Shown here: positions 49,598 to 59,393 of the stretch, piece by piece | How positions within the stretch are numbered: the stretch's first letter is position 1 | Layout of the letters: each line of letters starts with the position of its first letter | Source: [Flexibacter] sp. ATCC 35103 | Lineage (GTDB): Bacteria > Bacteroidota > Bacteroidia > Flavobacteriales > Flavobacteriaceae | NCBI RefSeq assembly: GCF_001975985.1 | Contig: NZ_MTQF01000007.1 | Location: forward strand, 1-64,000 | Direction: 5' to 3' | DNA: 64,000 nt | Translations under genes and position numbers: made by a program | The notes under the pieces: model-generated | Seen by the model: the letters and a program-made list of their open reading frames with translations, nothing else | The model's database searches: none | Told to the model about the DNA's origin: nothing

Positions 49598-52500
49598 ATG
49601 AAATTAAAATTACTCTTTTTAGCGGGTATCCTATTTCTTTTAAGCAATATGATATACGCTCAAAATCCACCTGTTGCGAAAGCAAAAAACATAACCGTAA
49701 AGCTCGATGCTTCCGGAAATGTGACAGTCAATGCCCAGGATGTGGATAATGGCTCTACAGATAATGTAGGTATTGCCAGTTATATGTTGACAACTGCTAC
49801 TGCCGGGACACTTTGTGTTACAGGAAATGAGAACAGTACACTGTTAGTTGCTGCAGGTACAGGATCAATTTTCAAGACGGTAGATTTTGCAATCTATGGT
49901 TCATCAGCCAAAAGTTGTACAGATGCTTCTTATCCTTCTTGTTATTCAAATACTCAATCTTATGTTTCTTCTTATTTATTGAATAACAATTCAGCCAGTA
50001 TTTTTATAAGTAATGCTAATATGGGAGGTGATCCTTGCCCTAATGTAGGTAAGATACTTTCTATAAGTGCTTCATATGAACCTTCGCCTGCATTTTTGAA
50101 ACCTTCATTTAATTTTAGCTGTTCAAATATTGGTGATAATACCGTTAATCTCGTTGTTACAGATACAGATGGAAATAAAAGTTATGCTACGGCAACGGTT
50201 ACTGTAGTAGATGATATTGTGCCGGTTATAACTTGTCCTAATAATATTGAAGTTAATAATGATCCCGGGATTTGTGGTGCAGTAGTTACTTTTACAACAC
50301 CGGTAGTTACTGATAATTGTACGAATACTGTTCCTGTCGTTGCGACATTTACAAATGCAGGTTCAACAGGAAGATTTGGTCCAACTCAAGCTCAATGTGA
50401 TACAGCTTATGGTCCTGGAGTGGTTACTATAAATACTCAGGGAATTCAGGAATGGAAAGTTCCGGTTAGCGGATTGTATTCAATTCGTGCTCTTGGAGCT
50501 GAGGGTGGTGATAATTCAGAAAATAATATAAGAAAACCAGGACGAGGAGCCGATATGTATGGAGAATTTTCTCTTACGGCAGGTCAGGTTATAAAAATTC
50601 TCGTTGGGCAAACCGGAGGAGAAACGAATATAGATTGTAGTAGCGGTAACAGAGCTGCCGGTGGTGGTGGTGGTTCTTTTGTGACAGATAGTTTTAATAC
50701 GCCGCTAATTGTTGCCGGAGGCGGAAACGGAGAAAGCTGGTCACAGTTTAATTTTGATGGTCCAGGCGCTAATACAACCAATAACGGAACCGGCGGAGGA
50801 GATTCTAGAGGTCGTGCCGGTGGTGGAGGCGGATTAATAAGTAATGGGGTATTATTCATGAATTCAGATTTTGGACTCTCTTTTGTAAATGGTGGTATTG
50901 GTGGTGATCATAGTATATGTTTTAGTGGTGTTGGTGGTTTTGGCGGCGGTGGCGGTGCATATTATGAAGGCGGCGGCGGCGGCGGATATACTGGAGGAAC
51001 CGTTGTTAATAGAAACGATTACAATAATCCACATACTGATTATGGATCAGGATCTTTTAATTCCGGAACAAACCAAACAAATGTTGCCGCAATAAATTCA
51101 GGAATGGGTAAAGTAGTTATTTCTTTATTATCTGCTCCAATTGTTGCATCACAAACTGATGTAACAGGTTTAACATCTGGTTCAGTTTTCCCGGTAGGAA
51201 CAACAACTTTAAAATATACTGCAACAGATGCTAGTGGTAATACTAGTACAGAATGTTCTTTCGATATTATAGTAAAAGATAATGAAAAACCTGTAATTTC
51301 TGCTGCAGATCAAACACAAATTGCAGATGCAGGACTTTGTTCAGCTGTAGTTACTGTTACAGCGCCAACAGCTACAGATAATTGTGCAGTTGTGAGTTTA
51401 AGAAATGACTTTAACACAACGGCAGATGCTTCAGGAACTTATCCTGTAGGAACAACAAACGTTATTTGGACAGCAAAAGATGCTGCTGGTAATTTTGCTA
51501 CATATACTCAAAAAATTACTGTTAACGATACTGAGTTGCCAACTGTTGTAACTAAAAATTTTACTGCTCAACTGGATGCATTAGGAGTTGCAACAATTCA
51601 GGTTTCTGATATTGACGATAATTCATCTGATAATTGCGGAATTAATACAAGAACATTAGATGTATCTTCATTTACTTGTTTAAATCTTGGTGCAAATACC
51701 GTTAATTTAGAAGTTACAGATATTCATGGTAATGTTTCATCTGCTTCAGCTACTGTAACTGTCGAAGATAAAATGGTCCCAATTGTTGTGGTAAAAAATA
51801 TCACAGTTCAGCTTGATGCAGCAGGAAACGCTACAATCCAGGCTTCTGATATTGATGACAACTCATCTGATAATTGCGGAATCGCTACTATCGACTTGGA
51901 TATAACATCATTTACTTGTGCGAATCTTGGTCAAAACACAGTTCAGTTAAAAGTTACAGATAATAGCGGAAATTTTGATACTAAAGATGCTATTGTAACT
52001 GTTGAAGATATAATTGCTCCAACTGTTGCAGCAAAAAATATTACTGTTCAGCTTGATGCTACAGGTATTGTGACAATTCAGGCAACTGATGTTAATGATA
52101 ATTCAACTGATAATTGTGGAATTACTGCATGGACTGTTTCACCAGATACATTTTCATGTGCGAACATAGGTAACAATACAGTTACTCTTACGGCTACAGA
52201 TGCATCAGGAAATTCTTCTTTTGCAACTGCAATCGTAAAAATTGAAAACAAAATTTTACCAAATGTATTAACGAAAAATATCACGATTGCGCTTAATGCA
52301 TCAGGAAATGCTTCTATTGTTCCTGCTGATGTTAATAACGGATCAACGTTTTCTTGTGGAACTCCAACTTTAGTGGTTTCGCCAAATACATTTACATGTG
52401 CCAATGTTGGTGCGAACCTGGTTACATTGACGGCTACAGATGCATACGGAAACGTATCGTCTAAAACGGCAACAGTAACTATTCAGGATAAAATTGCAGC

Positions 52501-53404
52501 AACTGTAATTACTAAAGATTTAACAGTACAGCTTGATGCTACAGGAAATGCGGCAATAACAGCTGCTCAAATCGATAACGGAAGTTTTGACCTTTGCGGA
52601 ATTGCTTCAATTACGGTTAGTCCAAATACTTTTAGCTGTAATAATGTTGGAGAAAATATAGTAACACTTACTGTTAAGGATGTAAACGGAAACGTTTCTA
52701 CAGAGATTGCAATTGTAACGGTTAAAGAGAGTGTTCTTCCAGTTGCAAAAACTCAGGATCTTACTGTTGAACTTGATGCTTCCGGAAATGTTGCAATAAC
52801 AGCCAATCAAATTAATAACGGAAGTTCAGATAATTGTGGAATTGCTGCAATAACTCTTGATAAGCTTTCTTTTAATTGTACAAATGTGGGTGTAAATACT
52901 GTTACGCTAACAGTAAAAGATAAAGCTGGAAATATAGCAACTGCAACTGCAAAAGTGACCGTTGTAAATAAATTTGGAGATAATGACAATGACGGGATTC
53001 CAGACAATTGTGATAATGATGATGACAATGACGGAATTTTAGATGTATCAGACAATTGCCCAATTACAGCTAATCCTTATCAGGAAGATCGCAACCATAA
53101 CGGTATAGGTGATGCTTGTGATAAAGATCAAATGAATATTTCTGAAGCTTTTACTCCAAACGGAGATGGTATTAATGATACTTGGGTTATTTCTAATATT
53201 GAAAATTATCCTAACTCACTAATACGTGTTTTCAATCGTTGGGGAACTGAAGTATTTGTTGCCAGAAATTACCAAAATGATTGGGATGGACATTACAAAG
53301 GAAATTCCAGCTCTTTACCGGAGTCTAGTTCATATTACTATCAAATAGATTTAGATGGTAATGGTTCTATAGACAAACAAGGTTGGATCTACATTAACAG
53401 GTAA
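49598..53404 (+). CDS. large type IX-secreted adhesin with HYR-type repeats and ALK-like Gly-rich domain
   Basis: 1268 residues from the ATG at 49598; an earlier frame start at 49526 gives a non-signal extension. A signal peptide ends at YAQ. Then come a first beta-sandwich repeat, a HYR domain starting at ~50222 that is interrupted by a Gly-rich domain (~50341-51130, GGGGGG stretches, KILVGQTGG, TPLIVAGGG, GGGGGGYTGG), a further HYR domain, six tandem 80-residue repeats (~51538-52977), Asp-rich thrombospondin type-3-like calcium repeats (GDNDNDGIPDNCDNDDDNDG), and a C-terminal gliding-motility-type sorting domain (FTPNGDGINDTWVI, FNRWGTEVF, GWIYINR). It is probably exported by the type IX system to the cell surface, in partnership with the PorP/SprF gene that follows. 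Confidence 0.85.
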   Translation: MKLKLLFLAGILFLLSNMIYAQNPPVAKAKNITVKLDASGNVTVNAQDVDNGSTDNVGIASYMLTTATAGTLCVTGNENSTLLVAAGTGSIFKTVDFAIYGSSAKSCTDASYPSCYSNTQSYVSSYLLNNNSASIFISNANMGGDPCPNVGKILSISASYEPSPAFLKPSFNFSCSNIGDNTVNLVVTDTDGNKSYATATVTVVDDIVPVITCPNNIEVNNDPGICGAVVTFTTPVVTDNCTNTVPVVATFTNAGSTGRFGPTQAQCDTAYGPGVVTINTQGIQEWKVPVSGLYSIRALGAEGGDNSENNIRKPGRGADMYGEFSLTAGQVIKILVGQTGGETNIDCSSGNRAAGGGGGSFVTDSFNTPLIVAGGGNGESWSQFNFDGPGANTTNNGTGGGDSRGRAGGGGGLISNGVLFMNSDFGLSFVNGGIGGDHSICFSGVGGFGGGGGAYYEGGGGGGYTGGTVVNRNDYNNPHTDYGSGSFNSGTNQTNVAAINSGMGKVVISLLSAPIVASQTDVTGLTSGSVFPVGTTTLKYTATDASGNTSTECSFDIIVKDNEKPVISAADQTQIADAGLCSAVVTVTAPTATDNCAVVSLRNDFNTTADASGTYPVGTTNVIWTAKDAAGNFATYTQKITVNDTELPTVVTKNFTAQLDALGVATIQVSDIDDNSSDNCGINTRTLDVSSFTCLNLGANTVNLEVTDIHGNVSSASATVTVEDKMVPIVVVKNITVQLDAAGNATIQASDIDDNSSDNCGIATIDLDITSFTCANLGQNTVQLKVTDNSGNFDTKDAIVTVEDIIAPTVAAKNITVQLDATGIVTIQATDVNDNSTDNCGITAWTVSPDTFSCANIGNNTVTLTATDASGNSSFATAIVKIENKILPNVLTKNITIALNASGNASIVPADVNNGSTFSCGTPTLVVSPNTFTCANVGANLVTLTATDAYGNVSSKTATVTIQDKIAATVITKDLTVQLDATGNAAITAAQIDNGSFDLCGIASITVSPNTFSCNNVGENIVTLTVKDVNGNVSTEIAIVTVKESVLPVAKTQDLTVELDASGNVAITANQINNGSSDNCGIAAITLDKLSFNCTNVGVNTVTLTVKDKAGNIATATAKVTVVNKFGDNDNDGIPDNCDNDDDNDGILDVSDNCPITANPYQEDRNHNGIGDACDKDQMNISEAFTPNGDGINDTWVISNIENYPNSLIRVFNRWGTEVFVARNYQNDWDGHYKGNSSSLPESSSYYYQIDLDGNGSIDKQGWIYINR

Positions 53405-53428
53405 TTGTAAAAAAATAAAATTTTAGAA

Positions 53429-54316
53429 ATGAAAATAATCAAAAATATATTGGCGGGAGCATTACTACTTTTTAGTAGTATGCTTTTTGCCCAACAAGAA
53501 AGTCTTTTGACAACATACCGTTACCATATGAACATTGTCAATCCGGCCTATGCAGGTGTTAACGGAGAAACTGTTTTAGTGAGTACAATTCGTCAGCAAT
53601 GGACAGGGATTAAAGATGCGCCTCAAACACAGGCTGTTTCTTTTGGAACATCAGTAGGAAGTAATCTGGGTATAGGTCTTTCTATGGTTTATGATAAAAC
53701 ATTTATCGAAAAACAAACCCAATTAGGAATCGATTTCTCTTATAAACTTCAGGTAGGAGCTCTTACGGATTTATATTTAGGAGTAAAAGCAGGAGGTAAT
53801 TTCTACAATGTTAATACTTCAGGGCTTGAAACTTATTCGCCTCAGTCAGATCCTGCTTTGGTTACTATAAACCAATTTAATCCAAACGTAGGTATTGGAG
53901 CTTTATTAAAGAATGAAAAGTTTTTCGTATCCCTTTCTGTCCCAAGAATGTTAAATACTGAACGCGCAAAAAATAAAGACGGTTATACTTCTGTAGCTAC
54001 AGACAGAGCGCATGTTTATTTAAGCAGTGGTTATGATTATGATTTTGAAACTGCGACATCTTTAGTTTTAAAACCGTCATTTATGATGCGTTATGTAAAT
54101 GGTGCACCACTTTCTGTAGATATTAATTTAATGCTTCAAATAGAGAAATTCCTGGAAGTAGGAGGAAGCTATAGAATTAATAATGCTTATGCGGCAATAG
54201 CAGGTTTAACTATTAGTGAGCGTTTAATGCTTGGTTATGCTTACGAAACCGGAATTGGCAGTGCAATTGCAAGTGCTAAAAACTCAAATGAATTTTTTCT
54301 TCGCTTTAAGTTTTAA
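53429..54316 (+). CDS. PorP/SprF-family type IX secretion membrane protein
   Basis: 295 residues. A signal peptide (residues 1-21, ending FAQ) is followed by the PorP/SprF start YRYHMNIVNPAYAGVNG and alternating beta strands of an outer-membrane barrel ending in FFLRFKF. SprF-like proteins serve secretion or anchoring of one neighbouring CHU_C-type adhesin; here the gene follows the adhesin by 24 bp. Confidence 0.92.
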   Translation: MKIIKNILAGALLLFSSMLFAQQESLLTTYRYHMNIVNPAYAGVNGETVLVSTIRQQWTGIKDAPQTQAVSFGTSVGSNLGIGLSMVYDKTFIEKQTQLGIDFSYKLQVGALTDLYLGVKAGGNFYNVNTSGLETYSPQSDPALVTINQFNPNVGIGALLKNEKFFVSLSVPRMLNTERAKNKDGYTSVATDRAHVYLSSGYDYDFETATSLVLKPSFMMRYVNGAPLSVDINLMLQIEKFLEVGGSYRINNAYAAIAGLTISERLMLGYAYETGIGSAIASAKNSNEFFLRFKF

Positions 54317-54377
54317 TAAATCCCCAATTAGATAAAATTATTCAGCGAGGATTAGTTTTATTTTTATTTTGAGTAGT

Positions 54378-54411
54378 AAAAAAGAGGACATCTATATAGA
54401 TGTCCTCTTTT
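54378..54411. terminator. bidirectional terminator
   Basis: AAAAGAGGACATCTATATAG is followed by its complement ending GTCCTCTTTT, with A-run and T-run. It serves the PorP/SprF gene and the convergent gene at 54450. Confidence 0.88.
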
Positions 54412-54449
54412 GATTTTATACTAATAGAGAAATGATCTAAAATTAGATT

Positions 54450-55001
54450 TTATCCTATTTTCTTCAAAACTTCTTTGGCAACAGCTTTATAAGCAGCAGA
54501 ATGATCCGCATAATCTTTGTTTAATATAATTTGCAATTCAGGATGAATCCAGTCGTAATGATTTCCCAGAACATACAAAGTTCGTATCGAATATGCCTTT
54601 GTTGCAACTTTTACATCATTGATTAACCAGTCAAAAGAAGCCTCGATACAATCCTGCAAATTTTCTTCGGAAAGTAAAATGCTGTTTTCATTTTTCTTAT
54701 AATGTGACTTTACTAAAAGCTGAACCACTTTTGCAATTGGTCTAATAGAGCTTTCATCTTTTAAAACCTTAAGATTAGAACAAAAGAAATCAAGATGAGG
54801 TTGCAGCCAGAGTAATTCTTCGTAAGATACAAATTCCAGAATCCAGCATGCTTTATGATTGTTTTTGTTTGATGGAGAAAAACAAATAGAGATTAATTCA
54901 TTAAATAAATACTGATTTTCTAAAACGTCTTGCGCCGCCATAAGTCGGTTTTCGCGGTAAGCATTTACGTAGCCAAGTTTTGTTTGTAATTCAGACGCCA
55001 T
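54450..55001 (-). CDS. hypothetical helical repeat protein
   Basis: 183 residues from ATG 55001 (the MASELQTK start aligns with related flavobacterial proteins; an ATG at 55022, directly after the preceding stop codon, is the alternative). It is all-helical, HEAT-like (NKNNHKACWILEFVSYEELLWLQPHLD, VATKAYSIRTLYVLGNHYDWIHPELQ). Homologues are often labelled adenylosuccinate lyase, but no active-site motif of that enzyme is present. It is coupled to the TonB receptor gene. Confidence 0.65.
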   Translation of the reverse strand: MASELQTKLGYVNAYRENRLMAAQDVLENQYLFNELISICFSPSNKNNHKACWILEFVSYEELLWLQPHLDFFCSNLKVLKDESSIRPIAKVVQLLVKSHYKKNENSILLSEENLQDCIEASFDWLINDVKVATKAYSIRTLYVLGNHYDWIHPELQIILNKDYADHSAAYKAVAKEVLKKIG

Positions 55002-55022
55002 CTTTGTAGGTTTAGTGCACAT

Positions 55023-57119
55023 CTAAAATAAGTAATTTAATGAAATAGTTCCATAATAATTTACAGGAAGTCCGGGATAATAATATCTTGGACTAGTGTT
55101 TCCTGCCGCAACTGCATTGGGCAAAATCATAGAGGCATATTTTTCATCAGTGACGTTATTAATGCCAAAAGCCAGATTGGTATTTAAATTGGATAGAATC
55201 TCAAAACGATACCCTGTTTTTAAATTAATAATATGATAAGAATCTGAAAAAGAAGAGTTAGCATCATTTAAAGGGATTTTATCTGTAAACTGAAAATCAG
55301 CTGACAAATAGATTCCCTGTGAAGTATTCAAAATCAATCCGGCATTAATTTTATTCGCCGCGACTCCGGTTAATTTATTTCCCGAATAATCATTTCCGTT
55401 ATCGATAAAATCTTTAAACTCATATTTCCCTAACGAAGCAGCGAGAAAAGAATTTAAAGTGAAAAAACGATTAATTGACCAATTGTGTTTAGCAGAAATT
55501 TCGATTCCTTCATGAAAAGTTTTACCTGCATTTACACCTTCATATTGATCATCGCCAATTCTTTTGGCTACCAATAAATCTTTTATTTCCATTCGATAAA
55601 CAGCAAATTCAGTATAAAGATTTTTATTGAAGAAATAGAATTTTCCTCCCGCTTCAAAATTATAACCACTTTCTGGTTTTATCTCCGGATTTATGTTTCC
55701 TGTACTTGTAAGTGTTTCTTCGGTAGCAGGCAATGAAAATCCGCGACTTGCTGAAAAATAGAATGTTTTCTCTTGATTGGGTTTAAATAGAAAAGACAAT
55801 TGTGGAGAAAAAATCCCATCATAACGGTACTTTTCAGTTGCCGTTTTGGCAGGAAGAAAGTTTGTTAATTCAAAATGAGTTTCATTATAATTTAATCCCG
55901 CCTGAATTTCGAATTGAGCAGAAAGTAAAGTTCTTATTTGAGAAAATATATTGTAGAAATGTCTTTTCTGATCCGTTTCAGTAAGTTGGTTTCCTTGCAG
56001 GCTTCCTTGTCCATTATTAGTTTTATATAAATTTTCGAAAGTGTTTCCGTTATAATTATCCGTGAAATATTCGATTCCGGCAATAAATTGGTTTTCAGTT
56101 TTTCCTATTTTAAAATTTCCTGAAAATTGTGTTCTTCCACCAGTTCCAAAAGTATATTGGCGTAAAACATCAAAAGGTCTTGGTTCATTACTATCTTTAT
56201 AATTTACAAAAACAGATGTTGAATTACTAAGGTTTTCATTGATCTTAAAATCATAAGCCAATCCTGCAAGAGTCGATTTGTATTCTTTAAAACCCTTTGA
56301 AGCAACCCAGGTTGGAGCGCCCAATTTTGGATTATTATTAAAGACTTCTTTACTTATAGAACTCGGGATGTACGCTTTTAGATAGGTGTAATTCGAAAAA
56401 TAAGTAAGCTTGCTGTCTTTCTTTTTAAATAATTCTCCGGCAAGTGTGACTCCTTCCCGATTGTAAGAACTGTTTTCTCGCCATCCATCAGTTTTTAGAT
56501 TATGATAACTGATATTGACACTTGAACTTTTCTCATTCAGGCTATAGTTTATATTATTCTTTAATAATCCAAACGAACCAAAAACACTGCTTACACTTGC
56601 GTTTTCTCCATTTGTTTTAGAAAGTTGAGGTGAAATCAAAATAGCACCGCCCAAACCTGCACCATAAATGCTCGAAAGAGGTCCTTTGATTATTTCGATT
56701 TGACCAATATTTTCCAGGTCAATATCATCAATTACCGTTTCGCTGTTTCCTGAAGTTAACGGAATACTGCCATAAAAAGCCCTGATTTTATTGGTGCCAT
56801 AAGGAGATCTTGCCCCAATACCACGAATTGAAATTCGGGTTGTTGTAAAATTCGATGATTGCATAAAAACTCCCGGAATTGTATTAATTACGGTCGTAAT
56901 ATCTGTAGCGTTATTTTGCAGAAGATCTTTTTTTGATAAAACCCCAATAGAAGCGGGCGTATTTTGCAATCTATTATTAACATGAAGCGAACTTATAAGT
57001 ACTTCATCTAATTTTTGAGTTTTTACAGAATCTATAGTTTTGCTTTCTTTTTCTTGCGCTTTACTATTTTGAAAAACGCAAAACACAAAAAAGAGAAAAC
57101 AATATTTTTTTAAAATCAT
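55023..57119 (-). CDS. TonB-dependent outer-membrane receptor
   Basis: 698 residues from the ATG at 57119. A longer frame begins at 57212 but runs through a repeat element. Signal peptide MILKKYCFLFFVFCVFQNSKAQ. The plug domain is NRLQNTPASIGVLSKKDLLQN through RISIRGIGARSPYGTNKIRAF and IEIIKGPLSSIYGAG. The barrel runs to the C-terminal Phe. A TonB box-like region lies near DEVLISS. Substrate unknown (siderophore or metal are options). It depends on the ExbBD-TonB system. Confidence 0.9.
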   Translation of the reverse strand: MILKKYCFLFFVFCVFQNSKAQEKESKTIDSVKTQKLDEVLISSLHVNNRLQNTPASIGVLSKKDLLQNNATDITTVINTIPGVFMQSSNFTTTRISIRGIGARSPYGTNKIRAFYGSIPLTSGNSETVIDDIDLENIGQIEIIKGPLSSIYGAGLGGAILISPQLSKTNGENASVSSVFGSFGLLKNNINYSLNEKSSSVNISYHNLKTDGWRENSSYNREGVTLAGELFKKKDSKLTYFSNYTYLKAYIPSSISKEVFNNNPKLGAPTWVASKGFKEYKSTLAGLAYDFKINENLSNSTSVFVNYKDSNEPRPFDVLRQYTFGTGGRTQFSGNFKIGKTENQFIAGIEYFTDNYNGNTFENLYKTNNGQGSLQGNQLTETDQKRHFYNIFSQIRTLLSAQFEIQAGLNYNETHFELTNFLPAKTATEKYRYDGIFSPQLSFLFKPNQEKTFYFSASRGFSLPATEETLTSTGNINPEIKPESGYNFEAGGKFYFFNKNLYTEFAVYRMEIKDLLVAKRIGDDQYEGVNAGKTFHEGIEISAKHNWSINRFFTLNSFLAASLGKYEFKDFIDNGNDYSGNKLTGVAANKINAGLILNTSQGIYLSADFQFTDKIPLNDANSSFSDSYHIINLKTGYRFEILSNLNTNLAFGINNVTDEKYASMILPNAVAAGNTSPRYYYPGLPVNYYGTISLNYLF

Positions 57120-57146
57120 AAAAGAGTTTGTTGAGCATAAAAACAT

Positions 57147-57281
57147 TAACCGCAAGGAGCGCAAAGTTTTTAAGTCTATATGTAATTTGCTCGCAAAGTC
57201 GCAGAGTCGCAAAGAAAATAAAACTTTGCGTCTTCGCGACTTTGCGAGATTAAAAAAAAGCTTTGCGTTCTTTGTGGTAAA
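57147..57281. repeat. large palindrome of the 'CGCAAAGTCGCAGAG' family, copy 2
   Basis: The central hairpin CTCGCAAAGTCGCAGAGTCG is followed by a complementary arm containing CGCGACTTTGCGAG; outer arms ACCGCAAGGAGCGCAAAG and CTTTGCGTTCTTTGTGGT pair with some mismatches. It sits just before the TonB receptor gene. Confidence 0.72.
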
Positions 57282-57331
57282 ATTATGTGTTTTGAATTCT
57301 CATTAAAATTGGAATTTAAACAAATTGAAAT

Positions 57332-58606
57332 TTACTTATTTGCCGTTACCTTCCAAATGGTATTCCCGCTATCATCATTAACCAAAAGCGATCCATCTGG
57401 CGTAACCGTTACTGCAACCGGACGTCCGTAAACTTCAGCTTTATCAGCATTTGAAATAAAGCCCGTTAAAAAGTCTTCCGGTTTTCCTGAAGGTTTTCCG
57501 TTTGCAAAAGGAACGAAAATTACTTTATAACCTGATATTTTGGCACGATTCCAGGAACCGTGTTGCCCTACGAAAATTCCATTTTTGTATTTTGCAGGAA
57601 AAGCATCTTTAGTATAAAAAGCCAAACCCAGAGAAGCTGTATGAGCTCCAACCGGAACATCAGGAACAATCGCTTTTGCCACTAAATCCTTGCGTTCACC
57701 TTTCATTCTTGGGTCAGGAATATTTCCGTAATACGAGTATGGCCAGCCATAAAATGCGTCTCTTTTTACACTCGTTACATAATCGGGAACAAGATCGTCT
57801 CCTAATTCATCGCGTTCGTTAACTGCTGTCCAAAGTTCCTTGTTTACAGGATTCCAGTCCATTCCAACAGGATTTCTAAGTCCCGCCGCATAAATTTTTT
57901 CACCTGTTCCGTCAGGATTAATTTCAAGAATGTCAGCACGGCGAACTTCTTTATCCATTCCGTTTTCACCAACATTACTTCCTGAACCTACTGAAACATA
58001 AATTTTTGTTCCTTCGGGATTTGCAATTATATTTCTTGTCCAGTGATTGTTATATCCACCTGCAGGAAGTTCAAGAATTTTGGTTCCTTGTGTTTCTAAT
58101 TTCAACGGATTGTTTTTATAAGGATATCGATATAATCCATCTGTATTGGCAATATAAAAAAAGTCTTTTAAAACCAACATTCCAAAAGGTTTGTTTAAGT
58201 CCTTTATAAAAACTTCTCTGGTTTCAAACTTTCCGTCTTTGTCTTTATCACGCAAAACCGTAATTTGATTTTTACTGGTTCTTGTGCCGCTTTCTACCAC
58301 AAAAATATCATTGTTGGGTGCAATATAAGTCCAACGCGGATTCTGGAAACCATCTGCAAATTTTGTAATCGTGAAACCTTCAGGCGCTATTGGTGTTTTT
58401 CCTTCAGGCCAGCCAATAACTTTACTATTGTTCGTTTTAGATTCTGTTGCATAAGGCGGAGGTAATGTCAGATCGCCAATTGCTGTTTTTACAACCGTGT
58501 TGGGCTGTTTTGCCAGAGCTTCTTTTTCTTCTTTTTTTACCTGTCCGTTACAGGCCGTTAATATTGCTAATAATGATATTGAAAATATTTGTGCCGTCGT
58601 CTTCAT
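57332..58606 (-). CDS. sorbosone-dehydrogenase-like PQQ-type beta-propeller lipoprotein
   Basis: 424 residues. A lipoprotein signal ends LTAC (Cys at ~19). The sorbosone/glucose dehydrogenase-type propeller includes APNNDIFVVESGTRTSKNQ, NNHWTRNIIANPEGTKIYVSVGSGSNVGENG, GLRNPVGMDWNPVNKELWTAVNERDELGDDLVPDY, and VGQHGSWNR, with a His/Arg pair usual for PQQ or calcium sites. It would oxidise a sugar or related aldehyde at the envelope; substrate unproven. Confidence 0.85.
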   Translation of the reverse strand: MKTTAQIFSISLLAILTACNGQVKKEEKEALAKQPNTVVKTAIGDLTLPPPYATESKTNNSKVIGWPEGKTPIAPEGFTITKFADGFQNPRWTYIAPNNDIFVVESGTRTSKNQITVLRDKDKDGKFETREVFIKDLNKPFGMLVLKDFFYIANTDGLYRYPYKNNPLKLETQGTKILELPAGGYNNHWTRNIIANPEGTKIYVSVGSGSNVGENGMDKEVRRADILEINPDGTGEKIYAAGLRNPVGMDWNPVNKELWTAVNERDELGDDLVPDYVTSVKRDAFYGWPYSYYGNIPDPRMKGERKDLVAKAIVPDVPVGAHTASLGLAFYTKDAFPAKYKNGIFVGQHGSWNRAKISGYKVIFVPFANGKPSGKPEDFLTGFISNADKAEVYGRPVAVTVTPDGSLLVNDDSGNTIWKVTANK

Positions 58607-58758
58607 TTGTGTTCGGGGTTAATGGTTTATAGTACAACAATTTAGTAAATTTAAAAATAGTTGCAAGAAAAGATTTGTAAATATTAAGTGATATTTAACA
58701 TTCTTAAAAAAATATGTGTCCAGCCTATTTTGATACTTACAGTTTAGTTCTAATTCTG

Positions 58759-58766
58759 TATCTTTG
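58759..58766 (+). promoter_or_regulatory. -7 box of hpt
   Basis: TATCTTTG exactly fits the -7 consensus; the nearest TTG (58730-58732) is 26 bp away, somewhat long. It places the hpt transcription start after 58766, supporting the ATG at 58791. Confidence 0.5.
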
Positions 58767-58790
58767 CCCATTATTTTAAACATAAAAATA

Positions 58791-59321
58791 ATGATACAAC
58801 TTCACGATAAACAATTTGTTCCGTTTATTTCGGCCAAAGAAATTGATTTTGCTTTAACTAAATTAGTAGCACAAGTAGAAGATGATTTTGGTGACGATAC
58901 CCCAATTTTTATTGGAGTTTTAAATGGTGCATTTATGGTCGTTGCTGATTTTCTTAAGAAATATAAAAGTCCATGTGAGGTTTCATTTATCAAAATGGCA
59001 TCATACGAAGGAACTGAAACTACCAATACTGTAAAAGAATTAATAGGTATTAATCAGGATTTATCAGGCAGAACCGTAATTATCATCGAAGATATTATCG
59101 ATACAGGAAACACTATCGAAGAATTAAAGCATTTGTTTAAAGCACAAAATGTAAAACATTTTAAGGTTGCTACATTGTTTTTTAAACCGGAGGCGTATAA
59201 AAAAGATATTAAAATAGATTATATCGGAATCAGGATTCCAAATAAATTCATCGTTGGTTACGGATTAGACTACGATGGTTTAGGAAGAAACTTATCCGAG
59301 GTATATAAATTGGCAGAATAA
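58791..59321 (+). CDS. hpt: hypoxanthine phosphoribosyltransferase
   Basis: 176 residues from the ATG at 58791 (an in-frame TTG at 58764 lies within the promoter). VIIIEDIIDTGNTIEEL is the PRPP-binding motif, and IGVLNGAFMVVADFLKKY is the loop of the HPRT family. It salvages hypoxanthine/guanine with PRPP. adk follows after 72 bp, a purine-metabolism pair. Confidence 0.92.
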   Translation: MIQLHDKQFVPFISAKEIDFALTKLVAQVEDDFGDDTPIFIGVLNGAFMVVADFLKKYKSPCEVSFIKMASYEGTETTNTVKELIGINQDLSGRTVIIIEDIIDTGNTIEELKHLFKAQNVKHFKVATLFFKPEAYKKDIKIDYIGIRIPNKFIVGYGLDYDGLGRNLSEVYKLAE

Positions 59322-59393
59322 TTAAACACACACAACTATATATTCATTTAAAACTTCTTATAAAAAACAGAAGTAACAACACTCACTCATATT

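Noticed and set aside
50584..50859. 91-codon minus-strand frame rich in Pro
   Set aside because: Antisense to the glycine-rich domain: Gly codons read backwards give Pro and Thr.
57120..57212. Longer N-terminus of the TonB receptor
   Set aside because: The extension is read from the CGCAAAG repeat element; a normal signal peptide begins at 57119.
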